From NCBI RefSeq assembly GCF_000013045.1, contig NC_007677.1:992001-1056000 (forward strand): DNA of 64,000 bases, in the 5' to 3' direction. The stretch is from Salinibacter ruber DSM 13855. GTDB taxonomy: Bacteria; Bacteroidota; Rhodothermia; Rhodothermales; Salinibacteraceae. Shown one piece after another: positions 64,000 through 64,000 of the stretch. The notes under the pieces were generated by a model. That model had not been told where the DNA came from. It saw only the letters and a program-made list of their open reading frames with translations, and made no database searches. A program made the position numbers and the translations under genes. How positions within the stretch are numbered: position 1 is the stretch's first letter; each line of letters begins with the position of its first letter.

Positions 64000-64000
64000 G

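Overview
The window looks like chromosomal DNA of an extremely halophilic, GC-rich member of the Bacteroidota, most likely Salinibacter or a close relative. The reasons are very high G+C, acidic proteins throughout, Bacteroidota-type families (a DUF4270-like lipoprotein next to a short glycogen-synthase-like protein, a two-CxC LptD, an insert-rich 1160-residue SecA) and a few genes with a haloarchaeal flavour (NUDIX/eIF-2B fusion, MscS with a DUF432-like partner). This assignment is inference; no 16S gene is present. Genes lie on both strands in short operons. There is no prophage, CRISPR array or intact insertion sequence.

Region by region. 1-1.3 kb: end of a methyltransferase gene, a Nudix hydrolase, tRNA-Arg(TCG) with a terminator. 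1.4-13.8 kb, minus strand: a universal stress protein; eno-ftsB-ROK kinase-lptD; a TPR protein; then a locus of degenerate glycogen-synthase-like protein, DUF4270-like lipoprotein and outer-membrane barrel, preceded by a 1-kb gap with a candidate promoter. 14.8-20 kb: an orphan ABC ATPase, a small hypothetical, two tandem DUF4097-type paralogues, lipA and a GNAT acetyltransferase. 20-30 kb: amidohydrolase lipoprotein, lysine 6-transaminase, recN, secA, a second universal stress protein. 30-39.5 kb: a tyrosine recombinase that lacks both catalytic arginines, a frameshifted small membrane-protein gene, corA, a porin, a second barrel, mscS with its partner gene, and an SLC13 transporter. 39.6-48 kb: 2-oxoacid dehydrogenase E2, membrane pyrophosphatase, pth-rplY-prs, tRNA-Gln(TTG), NUDIX/eIF-2B fusion. 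48-58 kb: TPR lipoprotein, barrel protein, mrp-nfu (Fe-S), ubiE-prmA-ppx, pfkA, a DUF1460 amidase-like lipoprotein and aat. 58-64 kb: biotinyl carrier protein, an NAD-dependent epimerase, small membrane proteins, a DUF4864-like protein, a methyltransferase, and most of a chemotaxis receptor running off the end.

Most genes are housekeeping: glycolysis (eno, pfkA, ROK), envelope biogenesis (lptD, secA, ftsB), translation (pth, rplY, aat, prmA), cofactor and Fe-S work (lipA, mrp, nfu, ubiE) and ion or pyrophosphate homeostasis (hppA, corA, mscS). The parts most worth a second look are the arginine-less recombinase, the degenerate GT5-like locus, LptD with only two CxC pairs, the ROK kinase without its zinc cysteines, the NUDIX/eIF-2B fusion, and the palindrome/direct-repeat pair upstream of ubiE.
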